64,000 nt of DNA from an alpha proteobacterium BAL199 (lineage in GTDB: Bacteria > Pseudomonadota > Alphaproteobacteria > Thalassobaculales > Thalassobaculaceae): assembly GCA_000171835.1 (NCBI GenBank), contig ABHC01000006.1, positions 62,001 to 126,000 of the forward strand, written 5' to 3'. The position numbers and the translations under genes are program-made. Shown here piece after piece: positions 63,603-64,000 of this stretch (within the stretch, counting starts at the first letter, position 1; every line of letters starts with the position of its first letter). The notes under the pieces were generated by a model. It worked only from the letters and a program-made list of their open reading frames with translations. It was not told the DNA's origin and did no database searches.

Positions 63603-64000
63603 TCAGGCACTCTTCGGCGACGGTAGCCGGACCCGTGCTGTCGTGCCTTCGCCAATCCGGCTTTCAATCTGAAACTTCGCCCCGATCGCTTCGGACAGCG
63701 ATCGCACGATTGCAAGGCCGAGGCCGACGCCATCACGCGGTCGGCTGGCAGTCTCCGACGCCTGCACGAAGGGTTTGGTCACTTCGTCGATCATGGCCGT
63801 TGGAATGCCGCAACCGTCGTCGCAAACCGACACCCACACGTTTCCGGTTGAATCCGGTTTGATGTCGACGACGATCGATCCGCCACGCTCGGTGAACTTC
63901 GATGCGTTGGTCAGCAGATTGACCAGGATCTGCTTCACCGCCCGCCCGTCGCTGTGGACGACCGGAGCGTCGGCCGCGCCTGTGACGGTCAATGACACAC
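63603..64000 (-). CDS. Sensor histidine kinase, C-terminal part (runs off the window)
   Basis: About 132 C-terminal residues are seen. It is an HATPase_c domain: N box QILVNLLTNASKFTERGG, G1 CDDGCGIP and G2 GVGLGLAIVRSLSEA. The N-terminal sensor and HisKA parts lie beyond the right edge. Which signal it reads is unknown. Confidence 0.88.
   Translation of the reverse strand, partial: VSLTVTGAADAPVVHSDGRAVKQILVNLLTNASKFTERGGSIVVDIKPDSTGNVWVSVCDDGCGIPTAMIDEVTKPFVQASETASRPRDGVGLGLAIVRSLSEAIGAKFQIESRIGEGTTARVRLPSPKSA

Overview
The window is 64 kb of GC-rich chromosome with the gene content and order of an alphaproteobacterium, most likely a member of the Rhodospirillales. The best evidence is the run yacG–rng-like–maf–infA–low-MW phosphatase–UPF0262–hisD–hisG–DUF2948–murA (17.96–25.23 kb), which is characteristic of that class. 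Other support comes from GTG/TTG starts, many 4-bp start/stop overlaps and a class II DAHP synthase. The species assignment is inference.

Left arm (0–25 kb): a CHASE4-type sensor kinase, a secreted RNase T2, then an arginine-degradation operon (arginase and ornithine aminotransferase) whose AsnC-type regulator lies on the other side of an intact IS630-family element. Next come a DUF2066 secreted protein, a choline-kinase-like phosphotransferase coupled to a dimethylglycine/sarcosine dehydrogenase-like flavoprotein, a Ca2+/H+ antiporter, a PhyH dioxygenase, tRNA-Phe, and three TPR proteins carrying FkbM methyltransferase, 2OG-Fe(II) oxygenase and SAM-methyltransferase domains. The housekeeping run listed above follows.

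Mobile region (25.5–36.0 kb): it begins at tRNA-Thr(GGT) with a large serine recombinase and ends inside a destroyed livG gene. In between are small mobile-element ORFs, a decayed parDE followed by an intact parDE, a protein made of six HTH-like repeats whose last repeat is broken by a 94-bp MITE, a very AT-rich spacer, an IS1182-family element, a chimaera of IS630 and IS3 fragments, a Fic protein with a helically phased repeat array in front of it, hairpins, and a relaxase tail. It reads as a composite, partly decayed island.

Right arm (36–64 kb): the remaining part of a catabolic ABC-transporter operon (livM, livH, substrate-binding protein, cupin, HIBADH-like dehydrogenase) divergent from an RpiR regulator and a dienelactone hydrolase. 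It continues with GAF/PAS sensory proteins, a Gdx/SugE guanidinium exporter behind a mini-ykkC (guanidine-II) riboswitch, a GNAT–deacetylase fusion, tRNA-Val(CAC), gph, glmU–glmS (UDP-GlcNAc synthesis), gabD, gor, a second FkbM/2OG-oxygenase pair, class II DAHP synthase, nicotinate phosphoribosyltransferase with a glutamine amidotransferase, and the C-terminal part of a histidine kinase that runs off the window.

The best leads are the six-repeat HTH-like protein and its exactly reconstructable MITE insertion, the phased TGTCGAAA array before fic, the IS630 insertion inside the palindrome between arginase and its regulator, and the ABC transporter that has lost its ATPase. All calls come from reading the sequence; no database search was run.
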